The notes beneath the pieces were generated by a model. That model made no database searches and had not been told where the DNA came from. It saw nothing but the letters and a program-made list of their open reading frames with translations. Made by a program: the position numbers and the translations under genes. Shown piece by piece: positions 45,481 through 57,254 of a stretch of 64,000 bases of DNA (its first letter is position 1; each line of letters starts with the position of its first letter). Source of the DNA: Eriocheir sinensis (Eukaryota; Arthropoda; Malacostraca; Decapoda; Varunidae); assembly GCF_024679095.1 (NCBI RefSeq), contig NW_026111630.1, positions 62,001 through 126,000 of the forward strand, in the 5' to 3' direction.

Positions 45481-46197
45481 AGATGTTCTTATGTTCTATG
45501 TTCTAAAAAGTTATAAATGTCCACGGCACGAAAGCGAGTGACTGCCAGGAAGGATACTGTTAGTGGAAAATAATATTTAGTGTCGAAGAAAATGGGGTTA
45601 TTACGAAAAGGAACCCGATAAGAGAAAAACAAACAAATATATTACAAATGTCTACAGAACGACCTACGACTCGAGGCATATTCTGTTAACAGTGAACGTG
45701 CAAGAAAACGAAAAGAGAAAGGAAAAAAACGTGATTAATAGCCCAGAAACAGAACAAAAAAACACGGCAGTAAATCACAAATGTCTATAGAACTGCCGAC
45801 GACAGTAGGCAAATTCTACTGACTGTTAAACGGAAAGAAAACAAGAAGGGAAATAAAAAATAAATCGTGATTAATAGCCCAGAAACAGAACAAAAACAAA
45901 ACAAAAAAAATCACAAATGTCTATGGAACTACCGACGACATGAGGCAAATTCTACTAACTGTTAAACGGAAAGAAAACGGAAAGCGGACAGTGTTAATCA
46001 CGGACCGGGTACAATTGACACCCCACTCTTAGTACGATCAAAAGGCAGCCAAATAGCACACTAGGGAGGGTAATGTTTAATCAGAAAATATGTCACAGTA
46101 CGAAAAGTCTAGTGGACAGAGGTGGACGGGAAATAGGACAGACTCAACATGTAGTGCAGAGGGAAGCAAGTAATATGTAGCTGGTGTGGGCCATAGC

Positions 46198-46200
<3 letters not shown>

Positions 46201-46235
<35 letters not shown>
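46201..46235 (+). repeat. (CA)n microsatellite
   Basis: In copy 1 of the duplication the same place (44180-44210) has only a broken CACACACCCCACAC tract. Confidence 0.9.
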
Positions 46236-46236
<1 letters not shown>

Positions 46237-46249
46237 CGGCAGCCTCAGG

Positions 46250-46675
46250 TCGGTATTGCCAGACGCTTCCACCTCTCACATCAACGATTTCCAAAGGCCA
46301 AAAAGGAAATCAGTCGGGTTCTAAATTTCTAATGAGTGTTTTTTTAGGGCCATGGTACAGAAGAAGGGTCAAACAACACCAGGGTCATAAAACTACATTT
46401 CGAAATGCCCACAGCTCCTACGAAAGCCTTGTCAAATGACTGTTTCTTTAGGTTCATGGTGCAGAAGGGTCAGACTACCACCAGGATGATAAAACTATAC
46501 CCGTGGAAATGCCCACAACTCCTACGAAAACCTTGTCAAATGTGTGTTTCCTTAGGTTTATGGTGCAGAAGAAGGGTCAAACTACCACCAGGGTCATATA
46601 ACCACCCTTGGACATGTCCCAAACACCTACGAAAGCCTGTCAAATGTGTTTTTCTTTAGGTTTATGGTGCAGAAG
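46250..46675 (+). repeat. R215 with repeated interior, in duplication copy 2
   Basis: GGTATTGCCAGACGCTTCCA starts it. GTCAAATG(A/T)(C/G)TGTTTC and GTTCATGGTGCAGAAGG recur about three times with a ~105-bp period, the same kind of internal expansion as at 19771-20085. The usual R215 3' terminus is not found, and the LINE follows. Confidence 0.8.
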
Positions 46676-46729
46676 TGGCCAGGTCAGCAGCCACACAGGT
46701 GGGTGGTGAGGTAGAGGTAGTTGTAGATA

Positions 46730-49700
46730 GTCGGATGTGACGCACTATTCCAGTGAAACGACAGTTGATATATGGCGCACACTGGCGAATAAATTAAACA
46801 TCTTCAATGTAAATGCCTGTAGCATTATTCAGAAGCGTAGCCACTTGATAAGACATGCAATTACTGAAGAACCTGACTTCATTTTGATCACAGAAACATG
46901 GCTAAATACGTGACAAGCACCAGTTAAGTGAAGTAGCTATCAATGGTTACAACGCGTTTGCTAAGTGTCGTCTACACAAAAAAAAAGGTGGAGGTGTAAT
47001 AATATATGCTAAAAGTAATTTAGAAGTCATTCAGCTTAACACAACCGAAACAGAGGCTTATGATTCATTGTATGTACAAGCGACGATCAATAATGAAAAG
47101 TATGTTCTTGGCGTAATTTACCGACCTCCTAAATCAAATGAAGACATTGATGGAAATCTCTACGCATAGATAAATAAAATTATCAGAAACAGAAATGCAA
47201 TAATATGCGGCGACATCAATAACCACTCTGTTAACTGGCCTGCACTCTCTGCCGACAGGAAGCTAGATTAATAAATTTTGCGCAAGATACATTTCTTTAT
47301 CAAACAGTTACCGCGCCGACGCGAGAAATAACACTCTGGATTTAGCCTTCACGACCGACAGCCACCTCATAACCGCCTGTGAGGTCGGCGAGCAATTGTA
47401 AGCAGTGACCACAACATAATCAGATGCGTTCTAAATATTGAAACAAAAGCACGAGAAAACTCACTCCTAATGCCTAACTATAGTAAAATAAAGTTTACGG
47501 ACCTAAGAAAAGAATTGGTTTCAGTAAATTGGAATCATTTGCTAAATAACGTCAGCGTTCAAGAAAGGAATAATCGTTTTACTGCACAAGTCACAGCGAG
47601 CGTAAATAAATTCGTCCCACTCAAGCCACGAAGGACAGAGAATCAAAAGCCGTTATGGATGACTAATTACCTGCAGAAAATCATCCTCGAAAAAAGAAAA
47701 CTGTATAAGAAATATAAAGTGTCACACACTTCACAGGATCATACTAATTATATCAATATCAAGAGAGAGTGCGAAAGGAAAATCAGAAAACAGAAACGCT
47801 AGTATAAGATGAAAATATCACTTGATGCGAAGAAAAATCCCATATTATTTTCAGTTACATAAGAAGGAAAAACTGTAAAAAATTTATCGGCCCACTATTA
47901 GTAAATGGCGACACGATTAATGATGACAAAGGCATGGCATCGGTCCTAAATTCAACCTTTAGTAGCGTATTCACAAAAGAGAACGTGACATCGACCCCAG
48001 CCCCAAGGACTATTTTTCAAGGTCCTGAAGAACATACGCTTGCGTTGACCGAAATTGATATCAGTGAAGTGCGTGCGTACCTGCAAAAAATAGATTTAAA
48101 TAAATCTCCGGGCCCCGACAATTTATCTCCTCGCATGTTAAGAGAATGTAGTCAAAAACTAGAATTACCCAAAACGTTAATGTTCAACAAATCATTAGCA
48201 CAGGCTAGTCTGCCTCTAGAGTGGAAAGAAGCCAATGTTACCCCCATATTTAAAAAAGGAGATAAAAAACAAGCCAGTAATTATCGTCCTATCAGCCTTA
48301 CGTCCGTCCTAATTGGATTATTCGAAAAAATAATCAGGGATAAAATGATCACTTTCCTAGAAACAAATGATTTGATAACTGATAATCAGCATGGATTTCG
48401 TAGTAATCGATCTTGCCTTACCAACTTATTAACTTTTTTCAACGACGTTTACTCAAGTTGGGACGCCCATATGACGTAATTTACCTGGACTTTCAGAAGG
48501 CGTTTGATAAAGTTCCCCACGTCAGGCTTATTTCAAAAATGCATTCCCCCACTATTAGTGACCATCTGTGTGCGTGGATTCATGACTGGCTCACCGACAG
48601 AGAACAGCGTGTAGTTCTTAATGGTGAAGCATCCGACTGGCAACCCGTAACCAGTAGCGTGCCCCAAGGTTCGGTCCTGGGGCCAACACTATTCATAGTT
48701 TACGTGAACGATTTAGAGACTGATATCCTGTCAAAAGTAGCCAAATTCGCCGACGACACCAAATTAGGAGGTACGGTAACGAACAGTAAAAATTGCGAGA
48801 TCATTCAATCAGACTTAATAAGACTTTCCGATTGGAGCGAAAAATGGCAAATGTGTTTCAACGTAGATAAATGTAAAGTAATCCTAACTTTAAATATCAG
48901 CTTCAAGGACATGAGCTCAGCGAAGTAAAACAAGAAAAAGATCTTGGTGTCATTATCAGTAACACTCTTAAAATGAGTGATCAATGTTCTGCGGCTAGTA
49001 AAAAAAGCCAATATGAAGCTAGGATTAATTTCAAGAAACTTTGATTATAAATCACCCGAACTTATGAAGAGAATATATTTAGCATTTGTAAGACCACACC
49101 TAGAATACGCCGTTCAGTTCTGGTCACCGAATTATATAAAAGATCAAGTTTGCTAGAAAGGATACAGCGACGAGCAACCAAGCAAATTCCAGCGCTCCGT
49201 AACTTGAAGTATGACGAGCGTTTAAAGCGTTTAGATATGTTTTCTTTAAAGAAGCGAAGAGTAGGAGGGGACTTAATTTAAGTGTTCAAAATCCTTAATA
49301 GATTCGAAAACATTAACCCAGACAGTCTATTTCAGAGAGACACCAACACAATAACACGCAGCAACGGTATGAAGTTAAAGGGAAACCGATATAACACATT
49401 GGCGCGCAGAAGTTATTTCAATAATAGAGTCGTCGATCACTGGAATAGACTCCCACCGCCAGTAGCTAGCGCACAGAGTATTAATAGCTTCAAGTCTTCA
49501 TTGGATAAGTATTTCAGGGATATAAGATTTTACTGACCCTTTTTCATATGTTTCAGGCAGTGAGGTGTGGGAACAGTAAAGTTAACAGGATACTGGAGCG
49601 TACCCCTGTACCGAAGGTAAACGAAGATCAAGCCTCTACCGGTAACCCCTGAAACTACATCTCACCCCATCGTGAGCAGTCCAACTTAAACAGACACCCT

Positions 49701-49760
49701 CCTCATAGACCGACAGGTCTTCTGGTGTCTGTTCTTCCTATGCATTCCTGTGTATTCCAC
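46730..49760 (+). pseudogene. LINE family C, nearly full ORF2
   Basis: Endonuclease remnants: NVNA at 46808-46820, EPDFILITETW (about 46868-46903), GVIIYAKSN, VIYRPPKSNED and GDINNHSVNW (about 47210). Several frameshifts and a stop interrupt them. A linker frame 47470-47802 is rich in Lys and Arg. RT runs from 47934: LNKSPGPDNLSPRML, ANVTPIFKKGD, NYRPISLTSV, QHGFRSNRSC. After a frameshift near 48470 come [32 protein letters not shown] and FADD (48746-48757). The C-terminal region follows, with WNRLPPPVAS, to a stop at 49536. The 3' UTR to ~49760 ends with TCTGTTCTTCCTATGCATTC. ORF1 is not found; the 5' side abuts R215. Catalytic residues are present but the frame is broken at least four times. 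Confidence 0.9.
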
Positions 49761-50124
49761 CTCCTCCTCCTTCTCTTTCTACCTACCCTTTTCCCGCTCC
49801 TCATTTTTTTAACTCGAGATCACAGGCTTCCTTATATTTGACAGCCTTCATAAGCACGCCGCCTGCCCTAAAAAACTGTGAGCGCGCGTGCACACGAACT
49901 GGAGGGAAAGAAATGAAGGAAGGAAAGAAAAGGGAGGAAACCAGGGGAAAAGTGAGGAAAACAGCCTTGAGCGAAAGAAGAGGGAGGAAGAGAAAGAGTG
50001 GAGTAGGAGGAGGAGGAGGAAGAGGAGGAAACATGAAATGCAGGCAACAGAAAGCCTATTGGCACATTACGAGGTCGCCCACTTGGGTGATTTAATCTGC
50101 TCGACAGCCACTTGGGGCTTGAAG

Positions 50125-50205
50125 AGCAGATGAAAGCAACTCGATATTGAGGAGCAGATGAAATCACCTCGATATTGAGGAGCAGATGAAAGCACCTCGA
50201 TATTC
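50125..50205 (-). repeat. 31-bp terminal repeats at LINE-D 3' end
   Basis: CTCGATATT(G)AGGAGCAGATG recurs about three times just beyond the LINE-D stop. Such terminal tandem repeats are typical of CR1-like 3' ends. Confidence 0.8.
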
Positions 50206-52914
50206 AGTTTACTCTACTCCCGACGCAGCGAAATGACGGTCGATTCTATATTTGAAGGGGTTGATGGTATTCGCATTTACTACTTCTGAAGGAAGATTGT
50301 TCCAGTGGCGGATGACTCGGTTTGAAAAGAAACTCCTTCCAATGTCTGTGTTACATCGACTCGACTGAATGGGTAAACCGTTATTTCTAGTTCTTGAGGT
50401 GGTTTGCAGTTGAAAGAAATTGGAGTAATCGACGTTATTGAACTTTTTCAGGTACTTGAAGATTTGAATCATATCTCCTCGTAGGCGTCTTTTCTCCAAA
50501 GTAAAGAGATTGAGTCGCTTGAGTCGTTCCTCGTACGGTTGGGCCCTTAAGGTTGGAATCATCTTCGTGGCGCGTCGTTGAATCCTTTCCAGTAAAACAA
50601 TGTCTTTTCTGTAATTAGGAGACCAGAACTGTACTGCCTACTCGAGGCGCGGTCCTACCATGGAGTTATACAAGGATAGCATCACGTCTGGCGTTTTACA
50701 CTCGAAGTTCCTCGCTAAGAACCCGAGCATAGTGTTGGCTTTGTTATATGCTTTTTTACAGTGATTCGCGTGTTTCAGGTCACTGCTGATAGTGACTCCA
50801 AGATCATTTTCCTCCTGCATCGCCTGCAGAGGTTTCACATTCATGATGTATGTGTGGTTATTATTTCTGGACCCAATGTGCATGACTTTACATTTGTCAA
50901 CATTAAAGGACATTTGCCAATTTTCCGACCATTCGATAATGTGATTGAGGTCTTTCTGAATGATTTCGCAGTCGGTCTTTGTGAGGGCCTTTCCACCCAC
51001 CTTGGTGTCATAAGCAAATTTGGATATTGTGGATTTCAGTCCTGATTCTAGGTCACTGATTATATCATGAAGAGAATGGGTCCCAGCACTGACCCTTGAG
51101 TCACTCCACTAGTGACTGGAAGCCAATCGGAAGGCTGTCCGTTGAGTAGTACTCGTTGTTTTCTGCTGGTGAGCCAATCTCTTATCCACGCGATCAGATT
51201 GGCTCCAATGCCCGCCGAGTGCAGTTTCTTAAGGAGTCACTCGTGTGGTACCTTGTCGAAGGCTTTCTGAAAGTCCAGGCATATAACATCACTGGGGATG
51301 TGGGCATCCCAGTTCTTATATATACCTTGGAAGAAGTCTAATAAATTTGTTAGGCAGGAGCGCTTGTTTCTGAAACCATGCTGGGTGTCGGAGATTATAT
51401 TATTGTCTTCGAGAAACTTAACAAGTTTGTCTCTAATAATCTTTTCGAGTATTTTTCGTGCCACTGACGTCAAACTTATGGGCCTGTAGTTTAATGCAAC
51501 GCTTTTGTCTCCTTTTTTGAAAATCGGTGTTACGTTTGCCATCTTCCAGTCTTCCGGGACCTTGTTCAATTGAACTGACCGGTTGAATAATTATGTTAGT
51601 GAGTGGTTGAAGTATTTGTTGTTTAAGCTCTTTTCATAACCGCGGGGACAAACTATCGGGTCCCGTTGACTTGTTCGTGTCCAGTTTGTCCAAGTACTTT
51701 TCACTTCTTGGTCGCATATTGCGTCAATTTCTAGCGGCGTGATCCCCTCGGCGGGTCAGTGCCTCGGAATGGTTTCGATGTCCTCGACTGTGAATACGGA
51801 TGCGAAGTTACTGTTGAGGATTCTGGCCATCTGTTTACTGTTCAGAGTTACAGATCCAGTCTCGTCTGTCAGGGAACCAATATTGGATTTTACTTTCTTT
51901 TTCAATTTGATGTATGTGAAGTCTTGATGTCGCGCGCTATTTGTTATTCACAGTTGCGTTTACTACTCCGAATAAGGGTGCGACGAGCTCTGAGGGTGGT
52001 GTGGTACTGTGTACGGGCTTCGGTCGTGTCATTCTCTTTCATTAGATTATAATTCCTTTTTTTTAAGGTTTACTACCCTTTTTATTTCTCTGGTCATCCA
52101 CGGTGGATCTACGGCACCATTTACTCGCCTGGATTTCGTAGGCACTGTAGCCTTTTCTACCCCCAAAAGCTTATCTTTGAAGTCGTTCCACACGTTGTTA
52201 AGTGGGTTCAAGGTCGCAGGGGGAAGCAGCTCACGGGGTAGGTTGAAATTTGCTTTTTTAGAGTCTGGTATCACTGACGGATTGTCTACGAGTTTGTGAC
52301 TTATGTTGACATTAAAACGGATTAAGTGGTGATCGCAACCAGTAATTTTCTCACCAACTTCACAGTCGCGAGTGAGGTCGGGGTTACTTACTAGTACCAG
52401 ATCCAGCAGATTGTTTTCTCTTGCCGGTTGAGTTACGACTTGAGTGAGGAACGAATCCTCCACCATTTCTATAAGCCAGTTACCCTCTTGATCTCCAGTA
52501 AATTCTCCCCAGTCAATGTTAGGGCAATTAAAGTCCCAAGTTATCATTGCTTCTTTGATTTGTGTTAGAGAGTGAAGCTCTTCGTACAGGGCAGTGTCGT
52601 CTGCTGCCTGTTGTTTTGGAGGCCGCAAGTCGCAAGTGTTAGTTTCTTATTATTCGCGGTTATTTCCACATAGACGGAATCGTAATTCTCTGCATCCTGT
52701 TTGTCTATTTTTATGGCTGGGAGCGTACTTTTTACGTAGCAAATTACTCCTCCTTTCTTGTGGTTTCGATTTTTGTGGAAGCTTTCGTACCCGGGGAATG
52801 ACAGTTCGGATACTAGATGTGCAGAGTTGGCCCAAGTCTCTGTGATGGCTACCTCATCTGGTTTCTCTGTTGCAATATACGCCCTAATTTCGTAATTTTT
52901 GGGTATTCTTCCAT

Positions 52915-53170
52915 CCCGTCCGCTGGTAATCATGTGAGCTGAGGTGATGTGTCTTGTAGTAACCGAGGGAAAGACTTACTACTACACCACTTACTACTGA
53001 ACTTTGATGCTATACTTGAGAGGTTACTACTCTACAATACTATGCAAGAGTTAACCAGCATCTTCATTCTTTCATCCCGTCCGCTGGTAAAACGGTGAGC
53101 TTAGGCTGTGTGTGTCTTGTAGGAGCTGAGGGATAGGTTTACCACTACAACATTTACGACTATATGCTAT
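52915..53170 (-). repeat. Duplicated 5' segment of LINE D
   Basis: CATCCCGTCCGCTGGTAA occurs at 52914 and 53075. Each is followed by GTGAGCT(G/T)AGG, TGTGTCTTGTAG and a TTACTACTACA-like stretch, giving two units of about 160 bp. Their place upstream of the endonuclease suggests 5' UTR monomers. Confidence 0.7.
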
Positions 53171-53409
53171 TCCCCTACCAGTATTTCCCTAGCCCACGCG
53201 CCGACTACTAAAAAGAAAAAGCCACTCCATAAAGAAAAAGTATAAGTGTAGCTTCCACATATTGAAAAAAATGAAGGCATACATAATAGTCTAACCTCGC
53301 AGGTCAGTATAATATTTTCTGGTGGCGTGGAAAAAAAAAAGGTAAAAAATGTCGCCCGTTAATAAAGAAAAACAGAAAATTCTGCTGTGGGAAAAATATT
53401 AACGTTAGG

Positions 53410-53410
<1 letters not shown>

Positions 53411-53493
<83 letters not shown>
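53411..53493 (+). repeat. (CA)n microsatellite, ~83 bp
   Basis: Near-perfect CA repeat. Confidence 0.95.
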
Positions 53494-53498
<5 letters not shown>

Positions 53499-53559
53499 AA
53501 GCGAGGTAGATGACGTAATTTACAAACAAGAGCTTTCCGCGTTGGTCCAATGGCGCGGC

Positions 53560-54390
53560 TGATTCTTGAGGAGGCGGCTTCCGGAGACACGAGGACAAGG
53601 GAGAACGAGACGGAGAAGACGGAGGAGGGAGCTGGAGGAAAGGAGGAAGAGAGAAGAGAGGGGAGGGAAAGGAAGGAGGGAGAGGAGGGACGGAGAGAAG
53701 TTATAGTGACGGAAGGGTTGACGAATGAAGGGAAAGAAAGAGGCAGGTGGTAACGAGAGGGTGGAGGAAGGAAGGAGGGAGAGAAGCAGGGAGGAGGATA
53801 GGAAAAAAGGAGAAAGAGAAGGAAGGAAAGAAGCAAGTGGTAAAGGAAGGGTTGGAGAGGGAGGAAGAGGGAGAGAGGAAAGGACAGGAGATAGTGACGT
53901 AAGAGCTAACAGACGGCGGGAAGGGGGGAGGGAGGGAGGCCGAGGAGGGCCAGAGAGAACTCGAGGGGCACGGGAGGGCTGGAGAGACGAAGGAAGGGAG
54001 AGACAGAGAGGGAAGGACAGGAGTTAGTGACGTAAGGAGTAACAAACGGAGGGAAGGAGAGGAAGGGAAGGAAGAGAAGGGAAGGAAAGAAGCAGGTGGT
54101 GACGGGAGGGCTGGAGGAAGAGAGGTAGGGAGAGAAGGGGCGGAGAAAAGAAGGGCTAACAGACGGAGGAAGGGAGAGGAGGGACGAAGAGGGAGAGAAG
54201 GAGGGAGGGAAGAAGAGACAGAAGCAGGCGGTGACGGGAGAGGTGGAGGAAGGGAAGAAGGAAGAAGGAAAGGACAGACGGAGTTAGTGACGTAAGAGCT
54301 AACAGACGGGGGGAAGGACAGAAGGGACGAAGAGGAAGAGAAGGAGAGAGGGAAGAAGAGACAGAAGCAGGAGATGGCGGGAGGAACGCT
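53560..54390 (+). repeat. Polypurine minisatellite block
   Basis: Plus strand is almost all G and A. Recurring longer words are TTAGTGACGTAAG.GCTAACAGA (53890, 54024, 54284) and GAAGCAGGTGGTGACGGGAG with variants (53740, 53830, 54090, 54222, 54364), implying degenerate units of about 90-145 bp. Open frames across it are composition artefacts. Confidence 0.85.
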
Positions 54391-54465
54391 CTAAGCTTTT
54401 CCTCCATTCACCGCGGCTCGTCCCTCACGCCGCTAAGCGCCTCTCCGCGTCTGCATCTGCCATTG

Positions 54466-54683
54466 GTCAGTATTCTTAGACGCTTTCGCCTCGCACATCA
54501 ATAATTTCCAAAGGCTGAAGAGGAGATCAGTCGAGGTCTAATGAGTGTTTTGTTACATTCATGGCACAGAGGAATGATCACACTACCACTAGGGTCATAA
54601 ATTACCCCTGGAAATGCCCACAACTCCTAGGAAAGTCTTGCCAAATGGATGCTCCTGGGCGCCAGAAGGTTTGAAAATACGGG
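54466..54683 (+). repeat. R215, near-complete reference copy
   Basis: 218 bp from GTCAGTATTCTTAGACGC to TTTGAAAATACGGG. The ends are imperfect inverted repeats of each other. It is flanked by CCATTG at 54460-54465 and 54684-54689, which could be a 6-bp target duplication. Confidence 0.8.
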
Positions 54684-54884
54684 CCATTGTGTTTTCCGCG
54701 CCGCCGTTCAGCGTACAACTTCTCATTCGTGTAAAGGAAGCCGTCCCCGCCGAGGTGCAGCGGAGAGCGATTCGTTTCGGAGTCTTTGGTTTTATTTTCC
54801 AGCGCGTCAGTGAGTCCCCGCAGTTACTGTCGCGGCCTGAAGAGCGGACGGAGTTACATATATAAATTAGGAGACGTCTTTCAG

Positions 54885-54948
54885 CAGCGGCGAGGCACGG
54901 CGAGGCACAGCGAGGCACGGCGAGGCATAGCGAGGCACGGCGAGGAAG
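54885..54948 (+). repeat. 10-bp minisatellite (GGCGAGGCAC)n
   Basis: About six units with A/G variants (GAGGCACGGC, GAGGCACAGC, GAGGCATAGC). Confidence 0.85.
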
Positions 54949-54953
54949 GCTGG

Positions 54954-55174
54954 ATCGGTATTCCCAAACGCTGCCGACTCCCACAACTATTTCCAAAGGC
55001 CAGAAAGGAGATCAGTCGGGTTTTTAGGAGTGCTTTTTCACCATAGTGGCACGGAACAATGGTCAGACTACTACCAGGGTCATAAAACTATCTCTGCAAA
55101 TGCTCAAGACTCCTACTAAAGCCTTGTTAAATGTGCGTACTTGGGCGCTGAAATGTTTAAGAAAATGGGTCGGT
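54954..55174 (+). repeat. R215, near-complete copy
   Basis: 221 bp from ATCGGTATTCCCAAACGC to AAGAAAATGGGTCGGT. GGCTGG flanks it at 54948-54953 and 55175-55180. Confidence 0.8.
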
Positions 55175-55230
55175 GGCTGGGACGAGAGGCGTTTCAAAGC
55201 CACGCGTCTCAGGCTGTCACTCCTGACACC

Positions 55231-55421
55231 ACCGTTGCCTGATTATCGTACTCAGAACATCGTATTTACCAGTTTCTGACCCATGACTATTGCAAAAAAA
55301 CACCAACAACTAACCATTTCAATGATAACTACAAATGAATCTAGTTATTGGGGTGGAGGAGACAGTTTTGGCTCGAAATCAGCAAATATAAGAGCCTGAG
55401 TACGATAATCTGGCAACGTTG
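55231..55421 (+). mobile_element. M192 MITE, full copy
   Basis: 191 bp. The left end ACCGTTGCCTGATTATCGTA and the reverse complement of the right end AACGTTGCCAGATTATCGTA continue into CTCAG on both sides, giving inverted repeats of about 25 bp. The interior includes CAGTTTCTGAC-like, CTATTGCAA and ATGAATCTAGTTATTGG. It matches the copy at 60676-60867 in the opposite orientation. It encodes no protein. Confidence 0.85.
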
Positions 55422-55539
55422 CGGCCGGCACGTAGCAGGGAGCTTTTTGTGTGGCTCAGTGTGTCGGTGTGCTCAGACGCCTCCGCCTCTCGCATCAACC
55501 CAACCCACCCACATGAACCCAAATGACTGGCGTACAATA

Positions 55540-56110
55540 TTAACCCCTTGACTGTGAATTTCCTACTAGAAGACCTCACCAAGCTACAGAAATGGAACAG
55601 AAAATGGCTGCTACAATTCAATGAAGATAAATGTAAAGTCATGCATCTTGGGACGGGATATCCAGCACACCAATACCACATGGGAAACACTTCACTATCC
55701 ACCACAGAGGCAGAGAAAGACCTGAGAGTATATGTTACCAGGCTACCAGTGAAGGGATATTCAGCACACCAATACCACATGGGAAACACTTCACTATCCA
55801 CCACAGAGGCAGAGAAAGACCTGGGAGTGTATGTTACCAGGCTACCAGTGAAGGGATATCCAGCACACTAATACCACATGGGAAACACTTCACTATCCAC
55901 CACAGAGGCAGAGAAAGACCTGGGAGTGTATGTTACCAGGCTACCAGTGAAGGGATATCCGGCACACCAATACCACATGGGAAACACTTCACTATCCACC
56001 ACAGAGGCAGAGAAAGACCAGGGACTATATGTTACCAGGCTACCAGTGAAGGCCAAATCCGTGCCAATCGCAGCGGATGGGTTAAAGCCAGAAACAAACA
56101 AAAAATGAAG
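55540..56110 (+). pseudogene. LINE family F RT fragment with 4x99-bp in-frame repeat
   Basis: The frame reads LLEDLTKLQKWNRKWLLQFN then EDKCKVMHLG, the region just after the catalytic FADD in CR1-like RTs ('W...FN.DKCKVMH'). A 33-residue segment (GYPAHQYHMGN, STTEAEKDLGVYVTRLPVK) is then repeated four times: 55656, 55755, 55854 and 55953, each exactly 99 bp. A stop (TAA for CAA) occurs at the start of the third unit. The frame resumes and ends PETNKK at 56108. No other RT region is present. Confidence 0.85.
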
Positions 56111-56233
56111 AAAAATGAAAATAAATGACTAATAAAACCAGACACAACGAAATGCTGAACCGTAGATCCGGGTTCGAATCCTGTCAACGCAATAATGAAT
56201 CAGGTAACACCGAAGACCTGCCTCGCGTGATTA

Positions 56234-56427
<194 letters not shown>

Positions 56428-56459
56428 CGCCCCCATTCACCGGCTCTCATAACAATACA

Positions 56460-56682
56460 CTCCTTCCCCACCTCACCTCACCTCAACTCACCTCACCTAG
56501 TCTAACCTAACTTCACCTCTCCTTATCTAACCTAACTTAACCTAATCCTCATTTCACCTAACCTCACCTCGCCTCACCTAACCTAACATAACATAACCTC
56601 AACTCACTCACCTACCCTCCCCTCCATTCCCTTCCCCTCTCCTCACCTAACCTCAGCTCACCTAACCTAACCTCCCCTCAAA
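56460..56682 (-). repeat. Degenerate CCTAA/CCTCA tract
   Basis: CACCTCACCT, CTAACCTAACTT and CACCTAACC words fill about 220 bp. The complement is TTAGG-like, resembling arthropod telomere repeats that have diverged. Confidence 0.75.
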
Positions 56683-56889
56683 GCCTCGTTTACAGCGGCC
56701 GCGTCTCCCCCGCTGATGGCGACACCCCTGGACAAACAATGCGGCCTGGCCCGGTCATATCCACTTCCATTCGTCTGGCTGAAGGAACGGAGATACGAGT
56801 GGCCGCCGGCAGTTAGGGGGCCGCTCTGTTGACATTCGCCTGAGTACCTCGGGATCACGGTTGTTATACTGTGGTGTGTGTGATGGCGG

Positions 56890-57245
56890 GGGAAGGGAGT
56901 GGCGTGAATAACTGTACCTGGGGAAGGGAGTGTCATTCAAACCAATACCAGTCGACTTTAGCCATGCAAAACTGTACCCGGTGAATCTAGTGCCATGCAA
57001 AACTGTACCCGGTGAATGTAGAGTGCCATGCAGAACAATACCCAATGAAAGCAGTGTGGCGTGAAACACTATACCAGATGAATGTATGCAAAACTATACC
57101 AAGCGAAGCGGGTGTCATTTAAGACTATACCCGTTGAATTTTTGTCCTACATTACTATATAAGTTGACTGTACTATACTCGTATGCAAAACTATATATAC
57201 CCAATGAATGTACCGTACTGTCATGCGAATATACACCCGGCAAAT
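56890..57245 (+). repeat. ~38-bp degenerate minisatellite
   Basis: Around nine units of (T)GCCATGCAAAACTGTACCCG followed by GTGAATGTAG and variants. Divergence increases toward 57240. Confidence 0.8.
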
Positions 57246-57254
57246 GACCCGTTT

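Larger units (their letters stand above)
45506..47393 (+). repeat. Tandem duplication, copy 2
   Basis: It starts with the same AAAAAGTTATAAATGTCC as copy 1 and contains the satellite (to 46010), a (CA)n at 46201-46235, R215 and the LINE-C 5' part. Beyond 47393 it continues into the rest of LINE C, which copy 1 lacks. Confidence 0.85.
50090..53170 (-). pseudogene. LINE family D, nearly full ORF2
   Basis: Read on the minus strand. Endonuclease comes first, as EKPDEVAITETWAN (about 52850) and GGVICYVKSTLPAIK. After a frameshift near 52620 it continues with DFNCPNIDWG (about 52520), TRENNLLDLV-like sequence and CDHHLIRFNVN. RT follows from about 51569: WKMANVTPIFKKGD, NYRPISLTSV, QHGFRNKRSC, CLDFQKAFDKVPHE, then FAYDTK at 51018-51001, WSENWQMSFNVDKCKVMH and the C-terminal FSNRVIRHWNNLPSEVVN. 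The frame ends ASGVE at 50209. The expected FADD reads FAYD, so one catalytic Asp codon is replaced by Tyr. At least three frameshifts also exist. It is dead as it stands. It converges with LINE C. Confidence 0.9.

Noticed and set aside
56158..56185. tRNA gene around GGTTCGAATCC
   Set aside because: Only the B-box word is present. The flanks do not form a T-stem, acceptor stem or A box.
56460..56682. A true telomere end
   Set aside because: The repeat is degenerate and surrounded by ordinary sequence on both sides, so at most it is interstitial.
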